A DNA stretch of 64,000 nt from positions 62,001 to 126,000 of the forward strand of contig JBAXTE010000003.1 in assembly GCA_037130365.1 (NCBI GenBank), read 5' to 3'. Below the pieces are notes generated by a model. The model did not search any database, was not told the DNA's origin, and saw only the letters and a list, made by a program, of their open reading frames with translations. Both the position numbers and the translations under genes were made by a program. Source of the stretch: JBAXTE01 sp037130365. GTDB lineage: Bacteria; Bacteroidota; Bacteroidia; Bacteroidales; WCHB1-69. Every line of letters begins with the position of its first letter. The stretch's first letter is position 1. Below, one piece after another: positions 8,988 through 18,128 of the stretch.

Positions 8988-10359
8988 AAAATTTCACAAA
9001 AATAGATTGATTACAAAATACAAAAAGATAAGAGAGCAGCCCGATGCTCCTATTTGTTTGGCCCCTTTTAATTCGCTTTTTTTTGCCCCTTACGGAAGAA
9101 TTATGTCTTGTTGGTATAATAAAAGAGAGCCCTTAGGCAATTATCCAGAAAATTCGATTCAAGAAATTTGGTTTGGAGAAAAACTTGAAAACTTAAGAAA
9201 ACATTTGCTTAAATACGATTTCTCACAAGGATGTGAAGTTTGTTATGCACATTTAAAAAAGAAAAACTTTTATTCTGTAGATGCAAATAGATACGATTAT
9301 TTAGCCCAAGGTGATGGCAATCATCCTTCCTCTTTTGAGTTTCAGATTAGCCACCAATGCAACTTTGAGTGCATTATGTGCAATGGTGAACTATCTTCGG
9401 GTGTAAGGCAAAATAGGGAAATGATGGATATGTACAAAAATCCTTACGACGAAAATTTTGTGATTCAACTATTGCCATATTTGCCATATCTTAAGGATGC
9501 TGCTTTTTCGGGTGGGGAACCTTTTTTAAATAAAATATATTTTGATATTTGGGAACATTTAGCACAATTAAATCCAGAGGTAAAAATATCATTAACCACA
9601 AACGGGAGTATATTAAATGCTAAGGTAAAAGAGTATTTGAACAAATTGAAGTTTAATATTTCAATCTCTATCGACTCTCTGAATGAGGAGAATTATTCCT
9701 TAATTCGAAAAAATGGTGACTTGCAAAAGATGTTGGATAATTTTCAATATTTTTTATCATACACCCGAGAAATAGGCACTTCTATGTCTATTAAAACCTG
9801 TCCGATGAAGCAAAATATTTTTGAAATACCTCTCATTTTAGAATTTGCCAACACACAAAATGTCCCAGTTTTTTTTAACACTGTAATTTATCCTCCTAAT
9901 TGCACTTTAATCAACCAAAAATCAGAGAAATTGAAGGAGCAAATTATATTTCTTAAGTCTTATACATTCGATAATTCAGAAAATAAATGTGGTAATTTTA
10001 ATCGATATTTTGCTTTAATACAACAAATTGAAGGGTGGTACGAGGATTCAATAATTCGCGAGAAGAACTATAAAAATTCAGTATTGAATTATGAGTACTT
10101 TATGAAAGTAGTAATTAAGAATGTTGCTCTATTTGTCAACGAGAATTCCGATTTCCCCGCAAAAGTAAAGAACCTTAAAATTATGTATTATAAAGACTTT
10201 TTAACTGAGGTTTTTGACTTAATTGTTGAAGAGCAAACAAAACTGTCAGCAGTTAAATACCTATCCGAAATACCAATTTTTAGATTGTTATCAGAAATTG
10301 AATTTCGAGATCCACAACGATTAGCAGACCGACTTATTTATTCAAATTATAATGATTAG
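8980..10359 (+). CDS. Radical SAM protein with N-terminal twitch/SPASM-like Fe-S domain (paralogue 2)
   Basis: This 459-residue protein has the same layout as the preceding gene. The N-terminal auxiliary cysteines are C26 (CLAP), C44 and C85/C88 (GCEVC). The radical SAM core has CNFECIMC (C127, C131, C134), FSGGEPFL and SISIDSL, followed by a helical C-terminal region. Only one Cys is present where paralogue 1 has a CC pair, which supports four conserved cluster ligands (Cys, Cys, CxxC). The overlap ATGATTGA couples it to paralogue 1. The pair lies behind the AsnB-like gene, so an amidated sugar is one possible substrate, but this is inference. Confidence 0.85.
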   Translation: MIEKFHKNRLITKYKKIREQPDAPICLAPFNSLFFAPYGRIMSCWYNKREPLGNYPENSIQEIWFGEKLENLRKHLLKYDFSQGCEVCYAHLKKKNFYSVDANRYDYLAQGDGNHPSSFEFQISHQCNFECIMCNGELSSGVRQNREMMDMYKNPYDENFVIQLLPYLPYLKDAAFSGGEPFLNKIYFDIWEHLAQLNPEVKISLTTNGSILNAKVKEYLNKLKFNISISIDSLNEENYSLIRKNGDLQKMLDNFQYFLSYTREIGTSMSIKTCPMKQNIFEIPLILEFANTQNVPVFFNTVIYPPNCTLINQKSEKLKEQIIFLKSYTFDNSENKCGNFNRYFALIQQIEGWYEDSIIREKNYKNSVLNYEYFMKVVIKNVALFVNENSDFPAKVKNLKIMYYKDFLTEVFDLIVEEQTKLSAVKYLSEIPIFRLLSEIEFRDPQRLADRLIYSNYND

Positions 10360-10397
10360 ATAGATTTTTTTACTTAAGATATTAATAATCAAAAATT

Positions 10398-11768
10398 ATG
10401 AGATTTTGTGTACTCAATATTCCAAATGATAAAAAAATTATTCGCAAATACTCATGCTCTTACTATGCCAACGGCTTTTTATATCCACCAATCGAATTAT
10501 TAAGAGTTGCAACAATTATAAAAGAAAGAGTCTCCATAAATAACGAGATTTTATTTTTAGATGCAATTGCAGAGAACTTAAACGAAAAAAGATGCATTAA
10601 ACAAATTATTGAATTTGCTCCTGATTATCTTATAACATTAATATCAGTTGACTTTAGTAATTCTGAAAAAAGCTTCATTGCCAATTTAAAAAAAATATTT
10701 GAGGTAAAAGTTATAGCGATTGGATATTTGCCAGATTTGTATCCTCAATGTTTTCCTGTATTTGATGTGATTTTAGGTTCTGATTTTGAAAGCAGATTTT
10801 TTAAGGTTTTAGATAAAGAAAAAAATGATGATTTTTTAAACAAGCTAAAAATTGCAACTGAACCCAATGTGTTTAATGCTGATATTATTAAAGGATGTGA
10901 CTATTCTTTTTTGAATTCAAAAAATTATTATGAATTTTTAGCCAATGGAAAAACTGCATTTACCTATTTTTCATTTGGTTGCCCCTATAAATGCTCTTAT
11001 TGTATCAGAACCTATAATTTGGACTCGGTGTTTTTTAGAAATACTAAAAGCATTTTGGATGAACTTAGTTTCTTTGACTCCAAAGGATATTCGAATGTAC
11101 GAATAATGGACGATAACTGCACATTAAGTAAGTCATTATTAAACGAGATAAAAGATTATTGTGAACAAAATATGCTCCATTTTAATTTTTATGGACTCAC
11201 CCGAATTGATTTAATAGATGATGAAATTGTCGAAATTTTAAAGAAATTAAATTTTAAACGAATTTTTATTGGGATTGAATCTTTTGATATTCATAGAATA
11301 AATGAATATCGAAAGGGTAAATATATTGATTTAAAAATTGTTAAGGATAAAATTAATAAATTAGTTAAATCCGGGATTGAAGTAGGAGTATTTTTGCTGT
11401 TTAATCCTTTAAATGAGGATTGGACATCTGTAAAAAAATCTCTCAAAATTTTAAAATCATTACCAATTCAACATGCTGGAATTTCGTATCTAGTCCCTTA
11501 TCCTGGAACATCATATTATGAGGATAATTATGAGAACATTCGAATGGAGTTTAGTCCAGATTATTCAATAAAGTATAAAGTTAAAAATCACTCATTAAAT
11601 ATTCTAACTCAGTATTACTTCTATATTATGTTTTATTTATTTAATAGGAAAAGGGTTCTTAAGTCTTTTGGGCATTTATTATTCTATCCAAAACAAATAA
11701 TCACGATTATAGTCAATTTGTTTTTTCGTTTTTTTAAAGGGAAAAGAGAGAGAATAGATTTTTCATAG
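10398..11768 (+). CDS. B12-binding-type radical SAM protein
   Basis: This 456-residue protein has an N-terminal Rossmann-like region of about 180 residues resembling the cobalamin-binding domain of class B/BchE-like enzymes. The radical SAM motif CPYKCSYC follows (C195, C199, C202), and later IGIESFD and a PYPGTSYYE segment typical of these families. The last 60 residues are hydrophobic and basic and may touch the membrane. Family members act as methyltransferases or ring-forming enzymes, among other roles; the substrate here is unknown. It ends 4 nt before the stop of the convergent gene at 11773, with no hairpin visible between them. Confidence 0.82.
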   Translation: MRFCVLNIPNDKKIIRKYSCSYYANGFLYPPIELLRVATIIKERVSINNEILFLDAIAENLNEKRCIKQIIEFAPDYLITLISVDFSNSEKSFIANLKKIFEVKVIAIGYLPDLYPQCFPVFDVILGSDFESRFFKVLDKEKNDDFLNKLKIATEPNVFNADIIKGCDYSFLNSKNYYEFLANGKTAFTYFSFGCPYKCSYCIRTYNLDSVFFRNTKSILDELSFFDSKGYSNVRIMDDNCTLSKSLLNEIKDYCEQNMLHFNFYGLTRIDLIDDEIVEILKKLNFKRIFIGIESFDIHRINEYRKGKYIDLKIVKDKINKLVKSGIEVGVFLLFNPLNEDWTSVKKSLKILKSLPIQHAGISYLVPYPGTSYYEDNYENIRMEFSPDYSIKYKVKNHSLNILTQYYFYIMFYLFNRKRVLKSFGHLLFYPKQIITIIVNLFFRFFKGKRERIDFS

Positions 11769-11772
11769 AACA

Positions 11773-13242
11773 TTATTTTTTCATATAAATTTTAATACCA
11801 TAGTATTGTTCATATGAGTTTACCCAAAGTTGATCTTCATTATTAGGACTTAGTTTTACATTGTCTGTTATTGAATAGGGTAAGTCGTAGATGGTTTCTA
11901 AAAATACTGAATCTTGCTTTTTATCTTTTGCTTCTTGTATGCTTGTGTACCTTTTATTCATTTTATTATCATATGATTGAATTCTTCCACTGCTCCAATC
12001 CAAAATTAGGTTCATTGGCGTTGAATGTAAAAAAAACAAGAAAGAGATTGCTAGTGGAATGTAAATATTAAATGCTTTACTTGGGATGATCACATTTGTA
12101 TTCAGGTATTTAGGGTGGATTTGAATAGTTTCTATAAATAATAGACCTGAGATATTTATAATCAGATAAAATAATTGAGCAGTGTTTTGCATTCTTGTAG
12201 GGAAATTATTTAAGGTTATAGTATCATGAAACGGCAGAATATAAGTAACATTCGTAAGACAAATAGTTAATAATGAAATGGGTAATAGAACTAATGGACC
12301 CAATAAAAGAATTTTTAGACTTATTTTTTTATGAATTAATATGCTTATTAAGAAGGGTAAGAGAAACAAATATGGAGCTAACTTTATCCACTGAATCAAT
12401 AAAAACAAAGAGTAATTAAACGATATGCCAATTGATTTAAGTATAATGCCGAAATCAAATAATTTATTAAAATTCATTTCTCTATCTAACCCTACTCCAG
12501 GGGATGAAATTGAAAAAATTGAGAACGAAAAACAAAAGATAAAAAGAATGATGCTGTCCATTCTTAGATGAGATTTCTTAAGCAAAAATATCGAATAAAT
12601 TAAGAAAATAAATATTGTAATGTTTGTGAAAACTAAATTCATTTCATTCATCCCGATAGAGATAATTTCCAATATGATTATTAATATTAGATAAAATAAA
12701 TTGTTTTTTTGATTTGTAATAACCATTAGTCTAAAGATGGATCCAATCATTAGTAGGATAATGGATGCGGAAAATCCATATACGATTCCACCTGGACAAA
12801 GAAACATAAAATACTTTAAATCAGGAATTATTGCTGAATAACATGCCGTAAACAATATACTTAATTCAAAGGTCAATAGCTTGTCCGTTTTTTGAATAAG
12901 TTTAAAAATACTCGAAAAAAAGTAATAGGCAGAGCTGATAAAAAAAAACAAGAAAAAAAGTGCGGAAACAAATTGGTATTCGGGCTTAGACCATACTGGA
13001 GGAATGAAGCCATGAAGTAAATTGGTCATGTATCTACCGTCATAAATGATATATTGATCCACAGCTGCATTAATAATTCCTGCATGTATAGATTTATTTG
13101 CTTTAAATAAATCCTCGCCGTTTGGATGAGCATAAAAGGATGTATATGCTAATAACAAAATATACAAAATAGGGATAACTAAAATTGCCAAATGTCCGTT
13201 TTTGTATAAAAAAATTGCAATGTGATTTCTTGTGTTTTTCAT
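11773..13242 (-). CDS. Multi-spanning GT-C-like membrane protein (DUF6056-like)
   Basis: This 489-residue integral membrane protein has ten or more hydrophobic segments. After the first one comes an extracytoplasmic loop with PNGEDLF and then DGRYMTNLLHG. The same ED...DGRY arrangement occurs in the proteins at 14209-16260 and 18129-20897. Its C-terminal tail begins DWSSGRIQSY, also shared. An acidic ED in the first loop is typical of GT-C glycosyltransferases that use polyprenyl-phosphate sugars, so a sugar-transferring or polymer-modifying role is plausible, though I cannot confirm catalysis. It is the last gene of the minus-strand block and overlaps the upstream small gene by one base (TAATG). 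Confidence 0.7.
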   Translation of the reverse strand: MKNTRNHIAIFLYKNGHLAILVIPILYILLLAYTSFYAHPNGEDLFKANKSIHAGIINAAVDQYIIYDGRYMTNLLHGFIPPVWSKPEYQFVSALFFLFFFISSAYYFFSSIFKLIQKTDKLLTFELSILFTACYSAIIPDLKYFMFLCPGGIVYGFSASIILLMIGSIFRLMVITNQKNNLFYLILIIILEIISIGMNEMNLVFTNITIFIFLIYSIFLLKKSHLRMDSIILFIFCFSFSIFSISSPGVGLDREMNFNKLFDFGIILKSIGISFNYSLFLLIQWIKLAPYLFLLPFLISILIHKKISLKILLLGPLVLLPISLLTICLTNVTYILPFHDTITLNNFPTRMQNTAQLFYLIINISGLLFIETIQIHPKYLNTNVIIPSKAFNIYIPLAISFLFFLHSTPMNLILDWSSGRIQSYDNKMNKRYTSIQEAKDKKQDSVFLETIYDLPYSITDNVKLSPNNEDQLWVNSYEQYYGIKIYMKK

Positions 13243-13658
13243 TAATCTGTTGTTATCATAAAATTGGAATATGTTGAGTCTGTTGATATTAAACTAAAGT
13301 ATCTACGAATATTGGTTTTTTTATCGCAAATTACAACTCCATAGTGAATCTGTCCGTTTTCGTAACCTATTCCTGAAAAATAATAAAATCCATACTTAAA
13401 AGCTTCTCCAATTTCCTTAATTGAATACGATTGTTTGGGCTCTAAATATTGTGACCCATTAAAAAAAGCATGGATTTGCTCAACCTTTTCATGATTTGGT
13501 TTTATGGTGTCATTGTTCATTGAGTCAGATGTTTGTTTCAAATAAAACCGAATTTCATAGTTCTTAATTGCAATATGACTAGCCCAAAAAAACAGGACAA
13601 TTGATAATACTAATAATAGGTATTTTGTTTTAATAATAATTCCATTCCTTAGTTCCAT
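13242..13658 (-). CDS. Small single-pass membrane protein, unknown function
   Basis: This 138-residue protein has one N-terminal hydrophobic segment (about residues 12-30) and a soluble, presumably extracytoplasmic remainder. I do not recognise the family. Its end (KTNIRRYFSLI) loosely resembles the end of the neighbouring 174-residue protein (NVLIRRIFGIG), and both have one N-terminal anchor, so the two may be distant relatives. It lies between two GT-C-like genes and is coupled to the downstream one, suggesting an accessory role with them. Confidence 0.6.
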   Translation of the reverse strand: MELRNGIIIKTKYLLLVLSIVLFFWASHIAIKNYEIRFYLKQTSDSMNNDTIKPNHEKVEQIHAFFNGSQYLEPKQSYSIKEIGEAFKYGFYYFSGIGYENGQIHYGVVICDKKTNIRRYFSLISTDSTYSNFMITTD

Positions 13659-13697
13659 GATGTAAATTATATGTATTTATACTTATTTCATTATTAA

Positions 13698-14222
13698 TCA
13701 GATGAATATACTAGTTGGACGAATAATTGGGCTTATTTTTTTAAAAAATTCACCAATTCCAAAAATTCTACGAATTAATACATTTTCGTCATTGATAATT
13801 ATTTCGAATGTTATTACAATGTTGTGTGAACAGGATAGTAAAATTGAAAAATTTTCAGTATTTGACAAATTGTTTATTGAATAAAAAGAGGTAGGGAAAA
13901 GCTTAATAGTGTTGAAAATAAAAAATAAAAAATTATTCAATTCAATTTTATTAGGAGTTTTCGATGTAAAGAAAAGATTTGTGCATGATGAATCAACTTC
14001 ATTTTTCTTAAATTCTTCAATTATGTTATAATACAACAAAGTAGTATCATCAATAATGGATAAATCATCAGGGTTGTTACACGTTAATATTTTAGACATT
14101 AAGGAGTTTATATGGTTAAATGAAGTTGATACTTTTTTCACATATAATGAAAGGCAAATTAAACAACAAGTTGCTAAAACAGTATAGATAATTGTGAAAA
14201 TACAAAATTTATTTCTTGACAT
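13698..14222 (-). CDS. Small single-pass membrane protein, unknown function
   Basis: This 174-residue protein has a hydrophobic segment near residues 7-27 followed by a soluble domain. No family is recognised. Its start overlaps the end of the 683-residue GT-C-like gene by 14 nt, so it is probably translated together with that protein. It could be a partner subunit; the weak C-terminal likeness to the 138-residue neighbour is noted there. Confidence 0.58.
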   Translation of the reverse strand: MSRNKFCIFTIIYTVLATCCLICLSLYVKKVSTSFNHINSLMSKILTCNNPDDLSIIDDTTLLYYNIIEEFKKNEVDSSCTNLFFTSKTPNKIELNNFLFFIFNTIKLFPTSFYSINNLSNTENFSILLSCSHNIVITFEIIINDENVLIRRIFGIGEFFKKISPIIRPTSIFI

Positions 14223-16260
14223 ATTTCAAAATTGAATTTATTTTACAGATTGTATCATTTTTGATTTTTATTTCATCAACATTAAAATAATTTTCATATG
14301 CAATATTCCAAAACTCCTCAAATCTATTCGGCTCAATGTCTGGTTTGGTATATATTGTAGTGGGTTTGTGTTTAATGCTTTCGAGTTCAACAGAACTCCA
14401 AATTGTGTTTTGTTTAGCTTTTAATATTGCTGAATACCTATTGTTCATTTCAGTTTTATACCCGTCAAATTCACCAGATGACCATTCTGTTATTATTGTT
14501 TTGAAGTTGTTTTTATAAAAAGCGAGATGACACAGAACTAATAAAGATGATAACGTTATTGCTATTGCTCTATGATTTTTAGTAATAATCCTTATGTTTT
14601 TGACTTTTTTTATAATGAATATTGGTAATAAAATAAATATTGCTACCTGAAAAATCCAATTCATAAAATTATAAATCCGCTCAGGGTAGTATTCAACACC
14701 CATTGGAATAAAAAAAGAAAACGGTAAAAGAAAAATCAACAGGAAGCAACATAAAAAAAGAGATATGATACTTCGATTTGAAAATCTCAGAAATGGATTA
14801 ATGTCTTTGTGAAATATACTTGTAAAGATTATGAAGAGTGGAATAGTGAAAATATTACTGAACAACCAGTCGTAAGTTGTTTTTAGTGTATAAATTGACC
14901 CTGAATTAATAACATCAATATAATAATTCAAATTTCTTGAAACACCTGAATTAATACGATATTGAATACCCGGTGAGCTGATGAATATATAAATGCAACA
15001 TAAAGAAATAAAAACAAAGGGAATAATATCAATTATACTCGATTTATGGTATCTCCATGTGTAAATTATAAAATAGAATAATGCTATAGAATTTATAATA
15101 ATCATCATTTCATTTATTCCATAACTGAATATTAGAAATGCAAAAGCTGAAATAAAATAAAGGAATTTGTAACCATATTTTTTTTCATTTATCATTAATT
15201 TCAAAAAGCTTGTCCAAATTAACAAAAAATTCCATGCCCAAAGATAAACGAAACTACTGGCCATCCAATAAATATCATGAACGATTGAAGGTGTAATCGC
15301 AAAATGTATAGTGATAAATAATGAAGGAAAAATAATAATAGACCAACTTTTCTTTGTAAAAAAAGAAAATGAAAAAACAAAAAAAATATGTGATAAATAT
15401 GTTAGAATAATTGAAAAAATTAAAACAAATTTGTAGGATTCTAATCCCCAATAGACTATTGGGGATAAACCGTGAAGAAAGTTTGTAAAATATCTGCCAT
15501 CAAAAGTAGCTAAAGTCTGAACAGTGCCATTAATTATAGTTGTCTTCATTGCAACAACGACTAAGGATAAGTCCTCTACATTAGGAAAGCTGAAAAAGGT
15601 AGGTAATATTATACAAAATAGCCCAAAAACTAAAATAACAACAAGCGCATATTTGTTAAAAATTGCCAGAATATGTAATCTAATTATTAGATATGCCAGA
15701 CTTAGGACTAACGCAATCAGAAAAAATATTTTGAAATGTTCAATATTTGTTTTCAATACAGAAAATATTTTATTAACAAGATTGTTCTGTCCGATATTAT
15801 TTCCAACAATAATTATGGACGTATCAGACAGGTTAGATTTAAGTGAATAGTTTTCTGTTGAATTTAGATTTTTAACATTAATTTGTAGCGGATGATTTTC
15901 AATAATGTTAACATTTGACTTTACTATAATTTCTTTATAATAGCCGCTGTTAATTTTCCAAGCATTTGAATTTGAATCAAATGGGATTAATACTTCTTTA
16001 CATAAAGGCTCAATTCCAATAACAAAAAAATTGTTTTTTTTTTCTTTGTCTATGGTATTAATAGTTATACAAATTGGCTCATAAATCGTTATCCTAGATA
16101 AATAGAGGAAAGTCAATAATGATGTGATTAAAAAAAATGTGGCAGAAAAGAAATAAATTTGCTTTTTAGAGCACTTTTGTCTCGACAAAATATAATTGGC
16201 AATTCCCTTATTTGCCAAATATTCAATTATTGTTTTTTGAAAAGCAGTTAATTTATGCAT
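14209..16260 (-). CDS. GT-C-like membrane protein with N-terminal extracytoplasmic domain (DUF6056-like)
   Basis: This 683-residue protein has an N-terminal anchor (about residues 35-55) and a domain of about 110 residues opening YLSRITIYEPICITI. That domain is also found in the proteins at 17550, 18129 and 23938. A multi-spanning core follows, with FPNVEDLSLV and DGRYFTNFLHGLSP. The tail has EWSSGEFDGYK and a segment rich in MNNRYSAILKAK-type residues, parallel to the protein at 11773. The core looks like a GT-C glycosyltransferase that uses a lipid-linked donor on the outer face of the inner membrane. The substrate cannot be inferred. Confidence 0.7.
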   Translation of the reverse strand: MHKLTAFQKTIIEYLANKGIANYILSRQKCSKKQIYFFSATFFLITSLLTFLYLSRITIYEPICITINTIDKEKKNNFFVIGIEPLCKEVLIPFDSNSNAWKINSGYYKEIIVKSNVNIIENHPLQINVKNLNSTENYSLKSNLSDTSIIIVGNNIGQNNLVNKIFSVLKTNIEHFKIFFLIALVLSLAYLIIRLHILAIFNKYALVVILVFGLFCIILPTFFSFPNVEDLSLVVVAMKTTIINGTVQTLATFDGRYFTNFLHGLSPIVYWGLESYKFVLIFSIILTYLSHIFFVFSFSFFTKKSWSIIIFPSLFITIHFAITPSIVHDIYWMASSFVYLWAWNFLLIWTSFLKLMINEKKYGYKFLYFISAFAFLIFSYGINEMMIIINSIALFYFIIYTWRYHKSSIIDIIPFVFISLCCIYIFISSPGIQYRINSGVSRNLNYYIDVINSGSIYTLKTTYDWLFSNIFTIPLFIIFTSIFHKDINPFLRFSNRSIISLFLCCFLLIFLLPFSFFIPMGVEYYPERIYNFMNWIFQVAIFILLPIFIIKKVKNIRIITKNHRAIAITLSSLLVLCHLAFYKNNFKTIITEWSSGEFDGYKTEMNNRYSAILKAKQNTIWSSVELESIKHKPTTIYTKPDIEPNRFEEFWNIAYENYFNVDEIKIKNDTICKINSILKYVKK

Positions 16261-16284
16261 CTTTAAAAAAATCTATATTAAGAT

Positions 16285-17517
16285 TTAACATCTATCAATT
16301 TGTAATAATATTTCTTGAATTTGCTTGTATATTATGTCGGGATGTAATTTTTTCATACAAAGATTATCTTGACAGGGCGAAAAACGATGATTAAAAACAT
16401 TAACACAAGGGCTACATGCCAGATTAGCATATATAATATGAGTATTAGTACTGATAGGTGCAAATAATATTGGAGTTTCTGGTCCAAAAAGCACAATGTT
16501 ATGAATATCCGTTAACGAAGCAAAATGTCCAGGACCACTGTCGTTTGTAATTAAAATATTCGACATAGAATACAATGTAAGTAATTCTTTAAGACTTAAT
16601 TCTCCAGCTAAACTAATGATATTATTTGATTTATAAGGCTTCATCAATTCATTAATTTTTGGAATATCGCTATGTAAACCAGTCAATATTATGAGCGTTT
16701 CTGGAATTTCATTAATAATATTTCTAATAAGAATTTCGAAATTTTGTGATGGCCATTTTCTATTTGGTATTAAATCACTAGCATTTGGATTCAATATTAT
16801 TAAATATTTGTATGGTGTTGAGTTCAAATTTTGAATTTTTTTAGAAATAAAATTTTTATCTTCGGTTGTTGCTTCAAATTTCGGAATTGAATTTTTAGAA
16901 TGCAAATACTCAATTTTAGGTAAGGGTTGTGTTAGTGATTCAAAGATTGAAGTTTCCAATAACAAATTATAAGCATAAGCCATGTGTATATATGGATTGT
17001 ATTGAATTCTATGAGTAAACAAATCGCCACGATATGAATATTCACTATTGAAACGATGATAACCGATACGTTTTTTAGCACCAGATAAATAGCATATAAT
17101 GGCAGACGCTCGGGAAAAAAACTCCATATCGATTACTGTGTCGATTTTAAGGAATCTGATTTTAGATAATATTTTAATCAAACGATATGCTGTAGAAAAA
17201 AAATTCTTGTTTTCTAATTCAATAATATTCTCTTTGGAAATTAAATTAAGAATATCAAGAATTGGGCGATTTTCTTTTAAAACAAAAATAAATACATTAT
17301 CAGAACCATACTGTTTAAGAGCTTTTAAAAAAGTATTGGCAGCTATTACCGAAGCTCCTTGCTCTATTAATTTTACAAAAAGAATCCTTTGCGTTTTTGC
17401 TATTGGGGATTTTCGGTTAAATGAAAAAAAAGCAAAACATCGTCTGAATAAGGTTAAAATAAAGCAAAGTATAATACCTATATGTTTATCAAGTATGCGT
17501 ATAGTTTGTATTTTCAT
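16285..17517 (-). CDS. Glycosyltransferase family 9 (heptosyltransferase-like)
   Basis: This 410-residue GT-B fold protein has the GT9 C-terminal signature: ITNDSGPGHFASL, then VLFGPETPILFAP, then a cysteine-containing stretch with CSPC and CxxNLCM. GT9 includes the ADP-heptose:LPS heptosyltransferases, which add heptose to the LPS core or related oligosaccharides at the cytoplasmic face. A hydrophobic N-terminal stretch could touch the membrane. It sits 32 nt downstream of the 190-residue gene and 24 nt upstream of the GT-C-like gene at 14209. Heptose is the family default, not proven here. Confidence 0.85.
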   Translation of the reverse strand: MKIQTIRILDKHIGIILCFILTLFRRCFAFFSFNRKSPIAKTQRILFVKLIEQGASVIAANTFLKALKQYGSDNVFIFVLKENRPILDILNLISKENIIELENKNFFSTAYRLIKILSKIRFLKIDTVIDMEFFSRASAIICYLSGAKKRIGYHRFNSEYSYRGDLFTHRIQYNPYIHMAYAYNLLLETSIFESLTQPLPKIEYLHSKNSIPKFEATTEDKNFISKKIQNLNSTPYKYLIILNPNASDLIPNRKWPSQNFEILIRNIINEIPETLIILTGLHSDIPKINELMKPYKSNNIISLAGELSLKELLTLYSMSNILITNDSGPGHFASLTDIHNIVLFGPETPILFAPISTNTHIIYANLACSPCVNVFNHRFSPCQDNLCMKKLHPDIIYKQIQEILLQIDRC

Positions 17518-17549
17518 TTTTTAGAGAGTTCAAATATTTGTATTAACTG

Positions 17550-18122
17550 TTAAACAGACTGGTTCTTTTGACGGTCTTGGCGAATGCTTTTAAAAACATA
17601 AATGATAAAAAATAAATAGACAAGAACCGTTATGAACTTTTTGACCTTCACTTCAAAAACAAAGATTAAGCGATTTGTAAACATTTTTGCAAAGAAAATA
17701 GTTTTATCATAAAAGTTAGTTTCTTTTATTTCATACAAAATTATGTCATGTGTAATTGAGTTGATGTCCTTTGTCACAAATTCATTACTATTAAATATCA
17801 TTTTATTATTTATGTAAAGAATAATAGTATTATTAGACATTAATTGCATGGGAATTTTAATTTCAATGCGATTTAGATAATAATCTTTTGTATCCCATAA
17901 TTGATTTTCATAATTATAATCAATATTAAATTTTCGACCCAAAGGGCCAACGGCTGTGACGTTTACTAAATTTTTAATATAAAGGCTGTCCGATTTAATT
18001 TGAATGTGAACAGGTTCAATAATATTCACTTGGTTGTAATAATATATCATAAATCCTATTAACAGAGGAATAGAAAGAATAGTTGCAATTGTAAGGTGTT
18101 TTATAATCTTTCGGCTTTTCAT
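17550..18122 (-). CDS. Stand-alone copy of the shared extracytoplasmic domain
   Basis: This 190-residue protein has a hydrophobic N-terminal segment (about residues 10-28), a domain opening YYYNQVNIIEPVHIQI with VGPLGRKF, LWDTKDYYLNRI further on, and a second hydrophobic segment near the C-terminus. The domain aligns with the N-terminal parts of the proteins at 14209, 18129 and 23938, where it precedes membrane cores or other segments. Here it stands alone, with no glycosyltransferase core. It starts just 6 nt after the end of the 922-residue gene and probably works with it. No characterised family is recognised. Confidence 0.65.
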   Translation of the reverse strand: MKSRKIIKHLTIATILSIPLLIGFMIYYYNQVNIIEPVHIQIKSDSLYIKNLVNVTAVGPLGRKFNIDYNYENQLWDTKDYYLNRIEIKIPMQLMSNNTIILYINNKMIFNSNEFVTKDINSITHDIILYEIKETNFYDKTIFFAKMFTNRLIFVFEVKVKKFITVLVYLFFIIYVFKSIRQDRQKNQSV

Positions 18123-18128
18123 ATAATA

